Source: Carposina sasakii
Lineage: Eukaryota > Arthropoda > Insecta > Lepidoptera > Carposinidae
Direction of reading: 5' to 3'
DNA length: 64,000 nucleotides
Assembly (NCBI GenBank): GCA_014607495.2
Contig: CP053152.1
Coordinates: 6,324,001-6,388,000, forward strand
Each line of letters starts with the position of its first letter. Within the stretch, counting starts at the first letter, position 1. Below the pieces are notes generated by a model. That model was not told the DNA's origin, made no database searches, and worked only from the letters and a program-made list of their open reading frames with translations. The position numbers were made by a program, and so were the translations under genes. This document shows, one piece after another, positions 20,662 to 32,757 of the stretch.

Positions 20662-21193
20662 AGGTCAGCCATAGACGTACTGCTTAGAGCAGTTGAGACC
20701 AACCACGGCATGAGAACAGTCGTGTTGCGGTTGATGGCGACTATTGTCTGAATGCTTCAAGCAGTCCTTGTGCGGTTGTTGTGAAGTCGTGTCCGACCGC
20801 AACACGGACTGCTTTGCGGCTCTCAGTTGCAACATGGATTCAGACAAGGAGACACTACTTCTTGTGCTATTATTACGCCAGCGAAGGCGTAGAAAACGCC
20901 GTAAAACGTGGATACGTGGATTGCGGGGCGTGGAGAAGAGGAAGCGGCAAGCAGTCGGAACGGATCGCTTCAAGCGGTTCGTGTACGGCGGGTCGAGCAA
21001 CTATTTGTAGCCGGCAGCACGGCAAAATTCAACGGGACACCGACTGCATTTTTAGCTGCGACTGCCAACGAACAGCTTGAGCGGTCCGTGTATTGAGAAT
21101 GTCAATTTTGTATTGAAACTGCATAGCTACCAACAGCGACCGCATGATGCTGTTGGTGACGACCGCTCCAAGTAGTCCGTCTATGGCCGGCCT
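20662..21193 (+). mobile_element. Non-autonomous PIF/Harbinger-like element
   Basis: The ends are long imperfect inverted repeats, AGGTCAGCCATAGACGTACT against the complement of AGGCCGGCCATAGACGGACT, continuing about 60 bp. It is GC-rich against an AT-rich background. A small ORF inside resembles the Arg-rich start of Harbinger nuclease proteins. The target duplication is not clear. Confidence 0.55.
20834..21010 (+). pseudogene. Harbinger-like N-terminal ORF remnant
   Basis: 58 codons starting MDSDKETLLL, then an Arg/Lys run (RQRRRRKRRKTW). Harbinger-family nucleases of insects commonly begin with an acidic Met-Asp stretch, a leucine run and a poly-Arg segment before the catalytic domain. 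Here nothing catalytic follows and the ORF closes at TAG (21008-21010). A longer in-frame reading starts at 20744. Probably the residue of an internally deleted element; the short low-complexity match makes this uncertain. Confidence 0.35.
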
Positions 21194-21261
21194 AAGTTAG
21201 TTACAAAACTGTAGCGTCCATACGATTTTTTTATTTGCTTTAAACTAAGTTTTCTTCTTTG

Positions 21262-21512
21262 CTGCTCTGGGAGTGAAAAAAAAGTATAATACTACAGCTG
21301 CTTTTCTTCCCGGGCATACTGTACAATTCAGTAGAGGGACAAGAGGGTTTTGGTGTTTTGTAGGCTATGGGCTGACCACCTGTCACTACTAACCGAACTT
21401 GTAGATCTCAACTATATCCTCAAAATTAGTCGGAATGGCACCATGTGGTTCTATCGGCCCTTGATGCTCTGCCCGTAAGGGATAAAGGCGTGATTATATG
21501 TATGTATTAAAC
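21262..21512 (+). mobile_element. SINE-2 copy
   Basis: Runs from CTGGGAGTGAAAAAAAAGTA through CTGACCACCTGTCACTACTA and CACCATGTGGTTCTATCGG to GGGATAAAGGCGTGATTAT with an ATGT tail. Other copies: 29022-29272 (minus), 41098-41360 and 53853-54112. The last 45 bp match the 3' end of the LINE at 25362-26377. Confidence 0.75.
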
Positions 21513-21919
21513 TAAGTTAATAATTAAAAATTTCATCACTGGGCCTTACCTGTTCTATCTAGCAAAAACCATTCTTGGTGCCTACTGCGTTTGATCTACT
21601 AAACCCATTGATCCAGAAAAGCTCCGGAAGTTGTGCATAAAAACTCATTAGCATAAGGTCATTTATGTTATTTTATAAGTGCTATTAGGAATCTCCTGTT
21701 GGCAACATTCATTTATGCGGCTGGGATCATAACTAACAATACAGAAAAGGTTAAGTTCATTGTATGAAGGTATTATACTTGCTTTATAATACCAACAAAC
21801 AGCTCTAAAAATTTCTAACGGTTTTTTTTAGATTACAGGTTTCTACGGCACCTTATATTGAACGTCGTCATCGGCATCGCTTTTCCGCCACGCCCAGAGT
21901 ATACCTTCCGTACCGTATA

Positions 21920-22298
21920 TACAGGATTTTTTTTTGTCGCCACCATTAACGAAGGGTACGTACTTTATACATCAAATAAAGTAAGTTTATGCCAAAAAAA
22001 ATGCTGAGAATTTCTTTTTTATTTTTTATTTTAATTACTTGAACTGGCGAAATTTATAGTGCCTAGTGTTTATGCTAGTTGTTTTATAGACAGATATTAT
22101 TTATTTCTCGTGAAAAAAATCTTGCTACGCGCGTCTATGTGCATTTATGCAGAAAAACGCAGTCTATTTACTCAACTTTGGACCCTAATATTTGGGAAAC
22201 CAGACACTTCCCAGGTATGCTTCCATGGAGAAAAATGATCGTGATAATGAGGAGATTCCGTAGTTTTCGGGAATGTTGACGACCTAAAATCACCTGTA
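21920..22298 (-). mobile_element. MITE-B copy
   Basis: Complete element in reverse orientation, from TACAGGATTTTTTTTTGTCG to AAAATCACCTGTA, flanked by TA on both sides (21918-21919, 22299-22300). Confidence 0.8.
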
Positions 22299-22300
22299 TA

Positions 22301-24745
22301 GTAAAATGTACAGGTATCTAATTATCGGCGTCCGTAAATAATGGTCTGTATAAATAGACAACAGAGAAGCTACGCATTTAAATAGAATCCGACTGAAGTT
22401 TTCATCAACTAAGTTGGGGAATTAGGGTTGTAGGGGAGACTAAGGAGGGTTGTGACAGATGAGAGTTGTGAAAAGTCAATTTTTCAGAACCTATGACTAT
22501 TAGCAAGTAGGTAAAAATGCACGATTGTACATTTTGAGACGCGCCATTTGACAAAGTACGCGCCAAAGGTGCAGGACACGTGGTTGCGTGAGTATAACAT
22601 CTGCATGGGAAAAAACTAAAAAGTAAATTTTTCATTATTTATTATTTTCATGTTTGTTATTTACAAGAAATAATATCATAATTTTTGCGGTACATTGTTA
22701 TGGTAAACGTCGCTGTGGGTAGGTATCATCAGAAAGGGGCTCATTCACCCCTAGTGGTGTTCGTTACAAATCACTAACACGTGACCGTATACGACGTGCG
22801 TCTAGCCTAGCCGGTTGAAGTCATGATCTTTTTTTAATAGTTCACAGTACTAACAATATGTGATTCACTAGAATTACAGTTGCATCTTTCTCCGTAGGCT
22901 GATCACGTATTCTGCAAAAGCAAAGCAGTAGCAATGTGTTAGCGAAAATTATACAGATATCGCATTGAAATGTCAAATTTTATAATCGTACAGATCTAAA
23001 TATTGTACATTATAATATCGCATGTTTGCTATATATTAATACGGACAGCCATGGACATGTAGGTGAGATACAAGCAGTGATCGTTTATATGTAACAACAG
23101 TCTAGACAGTCTAAAGTAGTCTGTAATCAGGTAATCCAGTGTGATAAGTTTCTCTTATTTCACATCCTTCAATATCCTCCTCTACGACGTGACCACAAAA
23201 TTAAATTTAAACAAAGCGATAATAAAAATAAATTTTAACATTTTAAAAGTTAAATTACAACAAGTTTAAAGTACCTACAAGTATCTATGCACTTTTCGTT
23301 CCTATGATAAATCTTAGACAGTTGTCGTTCTATTTGCGAAAATAGATTTTAAAATATGCGCTGAATCCGATGTTCTTTTAGGCATTTCTGTCATGACTAT
23401 TTTGGTACAACTAAACTATATTTAGAAAATATTATGATATTTTGTCTATAAGTATTCAAAACATACAAATAACTCGCAATGATGGATGGCATTGTAAGAA
23501 GTTGTCCTGTGCTTAGGTATCATTTACCAAATATCGCCAGCGCATCGAGAGATCAAAAGATCAAATGATCCTAAAACACATTGTGAGTAATCATGTTCGC
23601 TTTGTAAAAATACCTCTCTTTAAACGTATTCATCGCGAATCTTTCTTCCTTCTATAAAGATAAAAATATTTGTAAGTATTCAATAATCGTTACAATTACG
23701 TCGTCTATGGCGTACCTACCTACGCAGGTAAAACCGGCAGACCTTAATATCTATTTACATTGTTCAGAACTCAAATAAAGTTAGCATAAAATCGCGCAAA
23801 CAATAATGTTTTCAAAATCATATGAGGTAACAAACAAAAGCAATAAAAAGCTCCATTACATGATTGCGGTACGTGCGTGTTTGTTTGTGCCGATCGCGAC
23901 TGGGCCACGTACGTACCCACGACGCGCGACGTGAATAATATAAACGATGTTTTTTCTCTCATATCAGAAAACAGATTTACATAGTAATTACATTATCACA
24001 GAGTCGCTTTTTTATCGCTTATTTTAAGTAAACTTGGGAACCTAAGTTGACATACTTTCTGGTATATCCATTACCTAGTCATTATCTAAAGGTACAGTGG
24101 TTTTTTTTAACCATAATTTTAGGGCGTATTCCTTGAAGGAAAGCCAACACAACATACAACAAACAATGTTGTCTGTGTTTTTTAGACTGCTAAGCATGAC
24201 GACTGTGTCTGATTTAACTTGCAAGACAGGTGAAACTAAAAAAAAGCTTATAATATAATAATGATTCGGTGGGCGTGAGCTGCTCTATTTTGAAATAATT
24301 GTATAAAAATTACAAAACAACATCGTCCGACTAACATCTCAAAAACATATTATGGAGACGTTTTTTTCTGTAAGGAATCGAATATAGGTACCTAGTATCT
24401 ATGTGCGTAGGGTACAGTTAATCTCTTTAGGTTATGTACGACAGATTATGAAAATCAATAAATTTTTCTCCATTGCCACAATCTGGCGATATTTCATTCT
24501 TTACGGACCTAGTTACAATACACAGACTAATTGTTATTTAAGTTATATGAAATGGACGTAAGTTCATAATACGTCGGTAATATAAGTGGGTAGGTACCTA
24601 CAATTTACTAATCTTATCCCGCCCCATACTGGGTACACGTGTTCAGCTATTACTCTGGAGATTCAAACTTTAGCAAGTGCCATCTATTATAAAACGTTAC
24701 TTATAACCGTTGCACACTATCACCCCTTTCTTAATCTTTATGAAA
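22301..24745. other. AT-rich intergenic DNA
   Basis: Only a relative of the 2636-2822 MITE (about 22908-22990, motif TTAGCGAAAATTATACAGAT) was recognised. No gene seen. Confidence 0.4.
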
Positions 24746-24747
24746 AA

Positions 24748-24960
24748 CTAGTGGACGCCCGCGACTCCGTCCGCGTGGACTACAGAAAAAACAAAATATC
24801 GAATTTTCCCGGGATAAAAAGCCTATATGTTAAGTGGGACCTGTCACAATATATTCCTGAAATCTGCATCGAAATCGGTTCAGCCGTTTCTGAGATTAGC
24901 GTGCACAAACGCACAGACAAACCGACAAACAGACAAAAAATCCAAAAATCATCGTTTTGG
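24748..24960 (-). mobile_element. Non-autonomous Helitron-like element
   Basis: On the minus strand the 3' end is CCACGCGGACGGAGTCGCGG then GCGTCCACTAG|T. The body includes TTATCCCGGGAAAATTCG and GCTAATCTCAGAAACGGCTG. It shares both with the copies at 33237-33428 and 34588-34800. Confidence 0.6.
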
Positions 24961-25154
24961 GTTCTATTGCGTTGATAAAGGTCTCCTATAATATTTTTTC
25001 CTCATATATCTTCCATGTACAGACAGCGATCCGTTACATTTTTATTATTATGTGTCGGTAGGCTCAGTTGTAATGATAGTTCTTTGTAAATATCATAGAT
25101 GGCGCCATAGCTACGGTTGGTAATGTAGCTATTTGTCGTTGACAGTTGTCATTG

Positions 25155-25168
25155 GTTGCTATGGCAAA
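25155..25168 (+). promoter_or_regulatory. Candidate X-box-like (RFX) site beside a CCAAT-like motif
   Basis: GTTGCTATGGCAAA is close to the RFX consensus GTTNCCATGGNAAC and is immediately preceded by ATTGG (inverted CCAAT). An ATG at 25238 starts 11 hydrophobic codons (MHTLNVVFLFT) ending exactly at CAG|GTAAGA. This may be a promoter and first exon, but no downstream exon could be identified. Confidence 0.2.
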
Positions 25169-25361
25169 ACTAACTGTTTATATTGAAATATTTTAATTTG
25201 GTTATTGTATTATAAAAAAGAATTGTTTTAATTTAAAATGCATACTTTAAATGTCGTTTTTCTATTTACAGGTAAGATATTCTTATATTTTACATTAATA
25301 TCATAGCATAGTCGTAACTTTCAGTACATATTATTGTAATATCTTTAGTTATGTACCTTGT

Positions 25362-26377
25362 AAGAGAATAAACGGGTCCTACACAGACTGGTTTACCATC
25401 GAAAAGGGTGTTAGACTGGGATGTGTAGCGTCACCGTGGCTATTCAGTCTATAAATGGACAGTTGTTTGCAAGGTTTGAAAGACGATGTTTGTGGTCTAA
25501 GAATGAATGAGTTACTTGTCAAATGCCTTCTCTATGCCGATGACATGGTTTTGCTTGCGTTTTCGGAGGAGGAGTTGCAGGAGATGGTAACAAAAATGCA
25601 TGGATCATTTGAAAGTAAAGGGATGAAGATGAATGTAAGTAAGACGAAAGTGATGGTTTTTGAAAAGGATGAGGTAATGGCGAATTGCAAAATAATGATT
25701 GGCAAAGAAAGATTGGAGCAAGTGACTGAGTTCGTGTATCTGGGGACTTTGTTTACAAGAGATGGTAAGCATGACAAAGATATTGCAAGGAGAGTGAATG
25801 CTGGAAATCGGGTGAATGGGGCACTTAATTCTTTTATGAGTAGCCAGAAAGTGTCGCAAGCGGCACGTCTGGCTGTTCATGGAGGTGTTTTGGTGCCGAC
25901 TCTTATGTATGGAAGTGAAAGTATGGCAGAAACCAAAACATCAAAGTCAAGTGAATGCAGTGGAAATGAGAGCATTGAGAAGTATGTGTGGAGTCAATTT
26001 GAAAGATAGGATATGAAATGAGGTGATCAGAAAGAAGTGTGGTATAAATGAGGACGTGGTGACTAAGATTGAGAAAGGTATGTTGAGGTGGTTTGTGCAT
26101 GTGGAGAGGATGAGTGAAAGTACACTGACAAAGAAAGTGTATAAGGGAAGAGTGGATGGAAGGGTTGGAAGGGGAAGACCTCGCCGGACTTTCACCGATC
26201 AAATTGGTGAAATTCTAAATAAAGGTCAGGTCAAGAGTACCCTAAACCGACGAGCGTGCATGAAGAATATAATGAAAGTAGATGAAGCGAAAGAGGTGTG
26301 TCAGGATCGTAGCAAATGGAGATCCGTGATCTCTGCCTACCCCTCCGGGAAAGAGGCGTGATTATTATGTATGTATG
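25362..26377 (+). mobile_element. 5'-truncated LINE (Daphne/Dong-like) with target duplications
   Basis: The 3' end after the last codons (AYPSGKEA) is GGCGTGATTATTATG followed by ATGT repeats. TATGTACCTTGT occurs at 25350-25361 and 26378-26389 as a 12-bp target duplication overlapping the tail. Truncation lies inside the RT. A short fragment of the same family is at 57795-57920. Confidence 0.8.
25372..26361 (+). pseudogene. Broken RT C-terminal region of the LINE
   Basis: Two open segments in different frames. The first, 25455-26009, carries the catalytic box LLYADDMVLLA and the downstream FVYLGTLFTRDGK and ALNSFM segments. The second, 26023-26361, reads MLRWFVHVERM, GRVGRGRPRRTF and ends KWRSVISAYPSGKEA. 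Upstream of 25455 the reading (FTIEKGVRLGCVASP) is open to a TAA just before the nominal ATG, so there is one nonsense codon plus at least one frameshift near 26005-26020. The ADD box and the GRGRPR tail are usual in TATG-tailed lepidopteran LINEs. Non-functional. Confidence 0.8.
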
Positions 26378-26389
26378 TATGTACCTTGT

Positions 26390-26745
26390 TATTTTAATAA
26401 ATCTCTATTTACAGAGCAACAAAATTTGAGTTTATTTTAATTTATACAAATCCAATTATATTAAGAAATTGTCTTATATATGTATAGATGTTCTTTAATT
26501 TACTAAGTATACCTACCTAGACTTCGTCCGCGTATAAGAAAATTTCGTATAAGTTAAGCAATACCTTCACATTTATCCGGTTTATTAGTAGCGCCTATAG
26601 AATAGTGATATTATATGAGTAGGTATAATAATCTGTTGGTACCTAAGCCTAGACGTAGACCCTTTCATAGTTTTTTGTTTAATTTTTTTTATTGTAAATT
26701 ATGTGAAAGTTTCTTGCAATAAATCTTTATATATATAAATTTTCT
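26390..26745. other. AT-rich DNA following the LINE
   Basis: Starts with ATAAATCTCTATTTACAG, a possible splice acceptor on the plus strand, opposite the donor at 25272. No open exon follows it. Confidence 0.3.
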
Positions 26746-26749
26746 GTAC

Positions 26750-26917
26750 ATGTGTTTGTAATTGAACTCCATCTAAATATTTTAATTATTAGAGAATAAT
26801 TTAGATGAAATTTTTTGTGTGTTCAAGTGGGTTCGAGAATGGTTTAGATTTACAATTCGGTCAACTAGAACTAGTTTTTCTGCAATCCACGCGGACGGAG
26901 TCGCGGGCGTCCAATAG
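26750..26917 (+). mobile_element. Helitron-like fragment
   Basis: Body TGTTCAAGTGGGTTCGAGAA as at 6615-6915, and 3' end CCACGCGGACGGAGTCGCGG then GCGTCCAATAGT, a mutated CTAG|T terminus. Confidence 0.5.
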
Positions 26918-27108
26918 TAATGCCATAAGAAACTAGACCGACCGCGACGCGACATGATGTTGCTACGGGCCCGGAATGCATCGAGATGCTACGAAATTCG
27001 TAGTTCATTCGTAGCATCGATACATAGACATAACAATACAATTATGTAATGTAAAAAAAAATAAGGTAATAAAAAAAAAGAGAGTAAAATTCGTCATCTG
27101 AGTAATTA

Positions 27109-27228
27109 ACCCGGTAGCTGAGTGGTAAGAACGCTGGCACGGAATGCAGAGGTCGTGGGTTCGAGTCCCACTCGGGTGAGGAATTTTTTCCATTTCTTTA
27201 TTAATAATTTTATAATGAAATTATTAGT
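27109..27228 (+). mobile_element. tRNA-derived SINE head and tail
   Basis: CCGGTAGCTGAGTGGTAAG (A-box-like) and GGGTTCGAGTCCCACTCGGG (B-box plus T arm) look tRNA-like. The acceptor and T arms pair, but the anticodon arm does not fold well, and the sequence runs into GAGGAATTTTTTCC, which recurs at 16164-16222. A SINE is therefore preferred over a functional tRNA gene. Confidence 0.55.
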
Positions 27229-29020
27229 AGCAGTAGTGTTGTTAGAAGTCCGGTACATTCACTTAAATTAGGTACGTGACTCTATGTTTCAAAACATCAT
27301 TTAATTATACTTAGTTCTGAAAAGAAAGTTTAAAAAATATTTTTCATTCTAAAACACGTATGATTACATAAATTATATGACTTGTTTATTTAGTTGGCAT
27401 TTGTAATCGAGTGACATCAATTTTAGGTAATAACAACCCTCAATTACCTGTCAAACAAGAACATTATTTAGACGCATTTGATATTGCCTATAAATTGCCT
27501 ATATTTGGACCGAGCGGGACTAGCATAATGGATAATATGGCCACAATTTTTCAGCGCCGTGTGTGCCCACTGTTAATTTGTCGGGCTGATAAATCTCTAT
27601 TATAAAGGTTCACGTACGGTAGCGACCTATTTTCACGAATATAAATGTATAACCAATTTGGCGAGTCTCCTGTCAACCTCTGTCTGCGGCTGGACAAATA
27701 CGCGACTGTTATTGTCTTTGTGACCGAACCTTTGTTTGGTGTCCAATTTTGAATTTCGGTGGTGATTTCGCGAAAAATTTACCAAGAAAGAGTAATCAAA
27801 ATATTTTGGCTATTTTAGTTTATAAGTCCAAATAAAGTATAGACTAGATATTTACTCAAAGCTCTTAAATCGTTATGTGGCAATGATTTTACAATGAAAA
27901 AAAAAAAAACTTTCTTAGCAGGGATCTACTTGGTTTTGAAATAAAGGGATACTATACGACATATAGGATACTAAGTTTAGCACATTTGGTTGCGATCCTG
28001 GCAAAGTCGAAGATGCCTACTTGATCATTATAACGCAGAACAGAGGTCACAATTAATCGAAAACTTGCTTTTACTTCCCTAATTTACTATTAAATTGTCA
28101 AATACTGCAAACTCTGTCTTTCCCAAAATTCTCGGTGTTGATTGACACGTGTTTCGGAACTTTTAGAAAGGATGAAAAGACGAAGGAAACATATTGTGTG
28201 TTAATCAATACGGTTTGGAGCATAATACCGAGTATGATATCCTATAGGTATATTGAACAACAAAAATATTTTGTCTATGCCAAACAATACCATCTTGAAT
28301 TACGTGCTCTTTACCTATAGGTAAAGGTAACTACATTATAAAAGAGAGGTACCCTGCCTATATTTATACTCCCTTCTATGTATTTTACATAATTTACATT
28401 TGCTCTACCTATAAAGTTTGATATAATAGGGTGTATGTATGTGTACATATGTACATTTCTTACCTGAAACAAAAAATGAGCTTTCCAGTATTTTTTATGA
28501 AAAGGTTCTTTTTAGTGGACCATTTTATAGAATTTAGCTTACCCACCCTTTTTTTTACATCCTTTACAGGTACATATCTATGCAATAAAATGAAATGATG
28601 AAAACTATGTTATCGTTATTTAATTATACTTTTCTAAAATAAACTCTATATATATCCTTGATTCTCCTCTTCTTCCCGTCGAGAGAAATTTAAAACTAAG
28701 CTTTTAAATTGAGTAAGGTAAGTAGGTATCTAGTTATACAACATAAATAAAACCTGAGAGCAAGCAAAACTCCTAAGGAGGTTACATAATGTTCAAAGGA
28801 GTTCGAATCATGGAAGGTTCGAATACGTACATAAAAATAACTAAAGTAAATACTTATAAGTTTTAGGCCCTCCTTTTATCAAAGTTGGTATTTGATATTT
28901 CCTTGGAATTTATTTAAATCCTATATTAATCCTAGACTAACTAATTAGTGCAGATAGAATTTTATTACGTTGTGTTTTTGAATTTATTTGCTATTTTAAA
29001 ATAAAAAATAAATAATTTTT
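27229..29020. other. AT-rich intergenic DNA
   Basis: Short ORFs only (27411-27605, 28135-28320), with no motif recognised. No repeat family member identified. Confidence 0.4.
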
Positions 29021-29021
29021 T

Positions 29022-29272
29022 TTTCTTTATCCCTTACGGGGTAGGCAGAGCACCAAAGGTCCATAGAACCACATGGTGCCACTTCTGACCAATTTTGAGG
29101 GTAAAGTTGAGATGTACAAGTTCGGTTAGTAGTGACAGGTGGTCAGCCCATCGCCTACAAAACACCAAGACCCTCTTGTCCCTCTACTGACTTGTATAGT
29201 ATGCCCGGGAAGAGAAGCAGCTGTAGTATTATACGTTTTTTTTCACTTCCAAAGCAGCATAGAAGCAATATA
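29022..29272 (-). mobile_element. SINE-2 copy
   Basis: Reverse orientation: starts at the tail CTTTATCCCTTACGGGGTAG and ends near CACTTCCAAAGCAGC. Same order of motifs as 41098-41360. The ATGT tail itself is missing. Confidence 0.75.
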
Positions 29273-29596
29273 TATATCTCAGTTATAGATTTATATTATT
29301 GAAACATAATTTTCGTAGACTAATTTAAAATATAAATTGGATAAAAAAAACTGTGTAAGAACCTTAAGTTTACTTTATATACTGTTATTTTAATGCAACA
29401 TACACAACATCGCAACGAGAATACAAGAAGTGCTAACCCTTCAGACGGGCTATTCCCGTTATTTCCCGTTCTCGGGAATTTCGGAAGATCTTTTCTTAGT
29501 CGACCTATGCGTCATAAAACAAAACCACAGTCTAAATATCACGTTTCAGCTTTAGTAGTTTTGCCTAGACGTTAATGAATCAGTCAGACGTGTAGT

Positions 29597-29850
29597 GTAC
29601 TATCAACCAAGGCGCCGCTGACACGATTCTAAAAATTTTTCGTTTGCAAGCTACGATAGTTCCTTGTCATACTCTTTACTGCTGCATACCAATCTGTTCA
29701 TTGTATCAATTTTTTTTTTAAAGTTACATAAAATGAGCCTTTATATCTATTGTAATGTTTTTCTGACTTTCTATTAAAGGATGGTTTACTAACGCGCTGC
29801 AAACTAAATGAAACCTTAAGGCATGTCAGTGGCGCCTTGGTTGATAGTAC
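29597..29850. mobile_element. MITE with 28-bp inverted termini
   Basis: GTACTATCAACCAAGGCGCC on the left (29597-29624) is repeated as its reverse complement on the right (29823-29850), with the interior AT-rich and non-coding. Flanking target duplication not resolved; superfamily unknown. Confidence 0.65.
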
Positions 29851-31355
29851 CTAGGTTCTTAACTAAGGTAAGGGCACTTAGGGCTGTCTAAATAGGTAGA
29901 AAAGCATAGCTCGATATATCAATTCATCATAACTATGTTTGTCGATAAAATATGTTCACATGGGGAAGTAATAAAAATTTTCGAGAGCCCTAGCTCGTGT
30001 TTATTGCCTCTAGGAAATGTAAATACTTGATCGTGACAGTATACAGCGGCGTACAGCATTATGATTGCATGATAGACTTGAAAAGCTAGAAGCGGCGCGT
30101 CCTGCCTAAACTTTAGTATATGAGTGACATGAGCTTAACAGAATCTTACTGAATTTTGATGTTATGGGGATTGGAAGTATAAGCATGTATATCAACTTAC
30201 ACACTTGATAGTCATAGGTACAAGCTTGTGTTTTCTTATGTTATTTCGTTCGGTATTCTGTACACGTCCAAGCCGCTCGGCTTGAGATGTTTTGTAACAA
30301 ACTCAATTGTTATCGTGCCAGAAATTCTATCGAAATTTCCGGCGTAGTAATAAATTCATTCAATCGTGTGTCAAAGTTTATGTAATAAGAGTGTTGAAGA
30401 TCTCTACAGAATACTCTTTAGAATATAACTCTCAAGAGAATGTGGTGTGAGACGGAACAGTATGTAATAGACATGAGTTTGATGCACTTTTGGTCTTTGG
30501 TTACGATAGCTGTTTCTACAATCTACCTGTATTCTATTGGCAAGATGGAATATTATTTACAGTTTGGTTTAAAGCGATTTTACATATGTAAAAGTCCTAG
30601 TTTAAGATCGAAGTATGCTTGGATGGGGATGGTAGAGTCATCTTAGACGGATTTTTTTCGTAGCCCGCATGTTTTACCACTGACACATGTGTAGACTGAA
30701 CCCGCTCTGCCTCATGTATCTATAAATTTCTTATAGATCTTATTGATTATTGGTTATTGTGTAATTGACCATAAAACTTTAATAATGTTATACAAGTATT
30801 ATGTATCAATACTATAGTATATCTAAATAAACAAGGCTTTGTTCACGTCCCAACTAATGCGAATATAAGTTAATTTGTTATTACGTCTTTTTCACGCATT
30901 ATTTACATAATCAATCTTCTTGAAATTTTGCAATCATATATTCAGAGTACGGAGAAGGACATAGGCTACATTTCGTTATCCACGCGGGCAAAGTCGGTGA
31001 ACTGCTATAATAGTTATACATAAAAAGAAATCGCAATTTTCCATTCACAGATGCGAAATTACCTTTACTTACATACATACAGATTATACAGAACACGGTG
31101 CAATACACTAGAACAGATAGACTCCTGCTAGACATGGTAGGTATTTCAATACAAAATTCTTCACATCCACCCCCGGCTTCCAGGACATAATATTCGTAGA
31201 GTTCACCGGCTAGACAGGAGTTTCGATGGAGCAGATAGTAGGTATGTTCTGATTCGATTTCGTTTGACAGTCCTGTCGTGGTAGTGCAATGTGCTGGAGA
31301 ATTAGATTAAAAATCGACCGCGCAGTATGCATTGTTCCTTAGAGGGACATTCAAT
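29851..31355. other. AT-rich intergenic DNA
   Basis: No repeat family or gene recognised. The ORFs at 30440-30646 and 30911-31135 are short and featureless. Confidence 0.4.
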
Positions 31356-31358
31356 ACA

Positions 31359-31732
31359 TACAGGGTGGTTTTTGGTCGTCAACGTTTTCGAAAACTACGG
31401 AATCTCCTCATCATCATGATCATTTTTCTCCATGGAAGCATACCTGGGAAGTGTCTGGTTTCCAAAATATTCGGTTCCAAATAGACTGCGTTTTTCTGCA
31501 TAAATGCACATTGACGCGTGTAGCAAGATTTTTTCACGAGAAATAATTAATATCTGTCTATGAAAAAACTAGCATAAACACTGGACACTATTAAATTCGC
31601 CCGATCAAGAAATAAAATAAATAAATAAAAAAAAATTACATCGTTTCTCAGCATTTTTTTGGCATAAACTTACTTTATTTGATGTATAGAGTACGTACCC
31701 TTCGTTAAGGGTGGCAACGAAAAAACCCCATA
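31359..31732 (+). mobile_element. MITE-B copy
   Basis: Begins TACAGGGTGGTTTTTGG and ends GGCAACGAAAAAACCCCATA beside a TA microsatellite that has replaced the exact right end. Confidence 0.75.
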
Positions 31733-31741
31733 TATATATAT

Positions 31742-31910
31742 AGACATGGCTATTTTTTCTAAATGGGGTTGCCCAAAACTGTAGGGCCATAAAAGCGGTT
31801 CCACAGCTACTTTTAGCATAGCAGGGAGGGACAGATGAAAATGATCATTGAGAAGTTGCTAGCTGATCGCCTGAGAGGATGCCTGTGACTTTACGATATG
31901 CACGATGATA
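31742..31910 (+). mobile_element. Rep-3 copy
   Basis: CATGGCTATTTTTTCTAAAT, AGCAGGGAGGGACAGATG and GTTGCTAGCTGATCGCCTGA follow the order seen at 32758-33230. Confidence 0.55.
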
Positions 31911-32757
31911 ATATGCGGTCTATTAAAACTATAAGAGCAATAGAGCGAGAAAGTAAAGCTTTGTTTACGAGGTAGCATATAGCAGTTTGATGGTCGAAGC
32001 ATAGTGGAGTGAAATAAGTAGTTTACATAAAGTTCGATGTTTTAGGCAGTTTCTAAAGCAAAATTTAATCTCCTCCGTGACTTCACGAATGATATCTTTG
32101 TCCTTTCAATCGATTTGTTCATTGCAAGATTATCTATATATTTCGTTACGATACAAATAACAATACCTACCCTTAGACTAAGGACCTACACAATATAAGT
32201 GCTGTTACAGGATTTATAAGTTTTGTATGATAGGGAAACCGAAAATAATGAGAAATGGAGCATTTGACAGCAATTTTAGAGACCTTCATAATTTGATCAA
32301 CTTCGATGATAAAAACAAATGACATCGCGTTCATCAACTTTTTCCTCACTATCGATGAGGAAAAAGCTGATGAACGCTTCGTAGAAGAACGAAATGATAG
32401 AGGTGTATTTAATAAATAGGTCCATTGATTAAGGTAAGCTACCGGTTTTATTTTATCATGTTTGAAGTTGGCTTGCATGCTCACGCGATTATTGAGGTTA
32501 AAATTTATTAGTCCTAAAGAGTTTCGTTCGTCTATTGTGAAGTATGTATCGTTATATCAAAAGGCGACGTAAAAACGTAAAAAATATGAACTTAGGACGA
32601 ACGTGAGAAGATAATTTATTTATTTAGGCAGGTTTAATTATTAGATGTGGGTAAGTACTTATTCACTCCAAAGCCGAACGTCCACCGCCATATAAACTAA
32701 GTTAGTTTAGTAAGCCTACCTCACATAGTTCACAGAAAGTTTTAACATTTATACATA
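31911..32757. other. Intergenic DNA with one compact hairpin
   Basis: Apart from the hairpin at 32327-32377 nothing was recognised. The minus ORF 32173-32484 spans the hairpin and has no recognisable domain. Confidence 0.4.
32327..32377. repeat. Compact hairpin with 22-nt arms
   Basis: Arms 32327-32348 (GCGTTCATCAACTTTTTCCT...) and 32356-32377 pair over 22 nt with a single mismatch around a 7-nt loop (CTATCGA). No flanking pairing extends the stem, so it is shorter than a usual microRNA precursor. It is not obviously the centre of a larger palindrome. Confidence 0.6.

Noticed and set aside
25532..26202. Minus-strand ORFs over the LINE RT
   Set aside because: Antisense shadows of the RT coding region.
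27109..27180. tRNA-like sequence
   Set aside because: A- and B-box and T arm fit, but the anticodon arm does not fold and the flank matches another dispersed copy; treated as a SINE.
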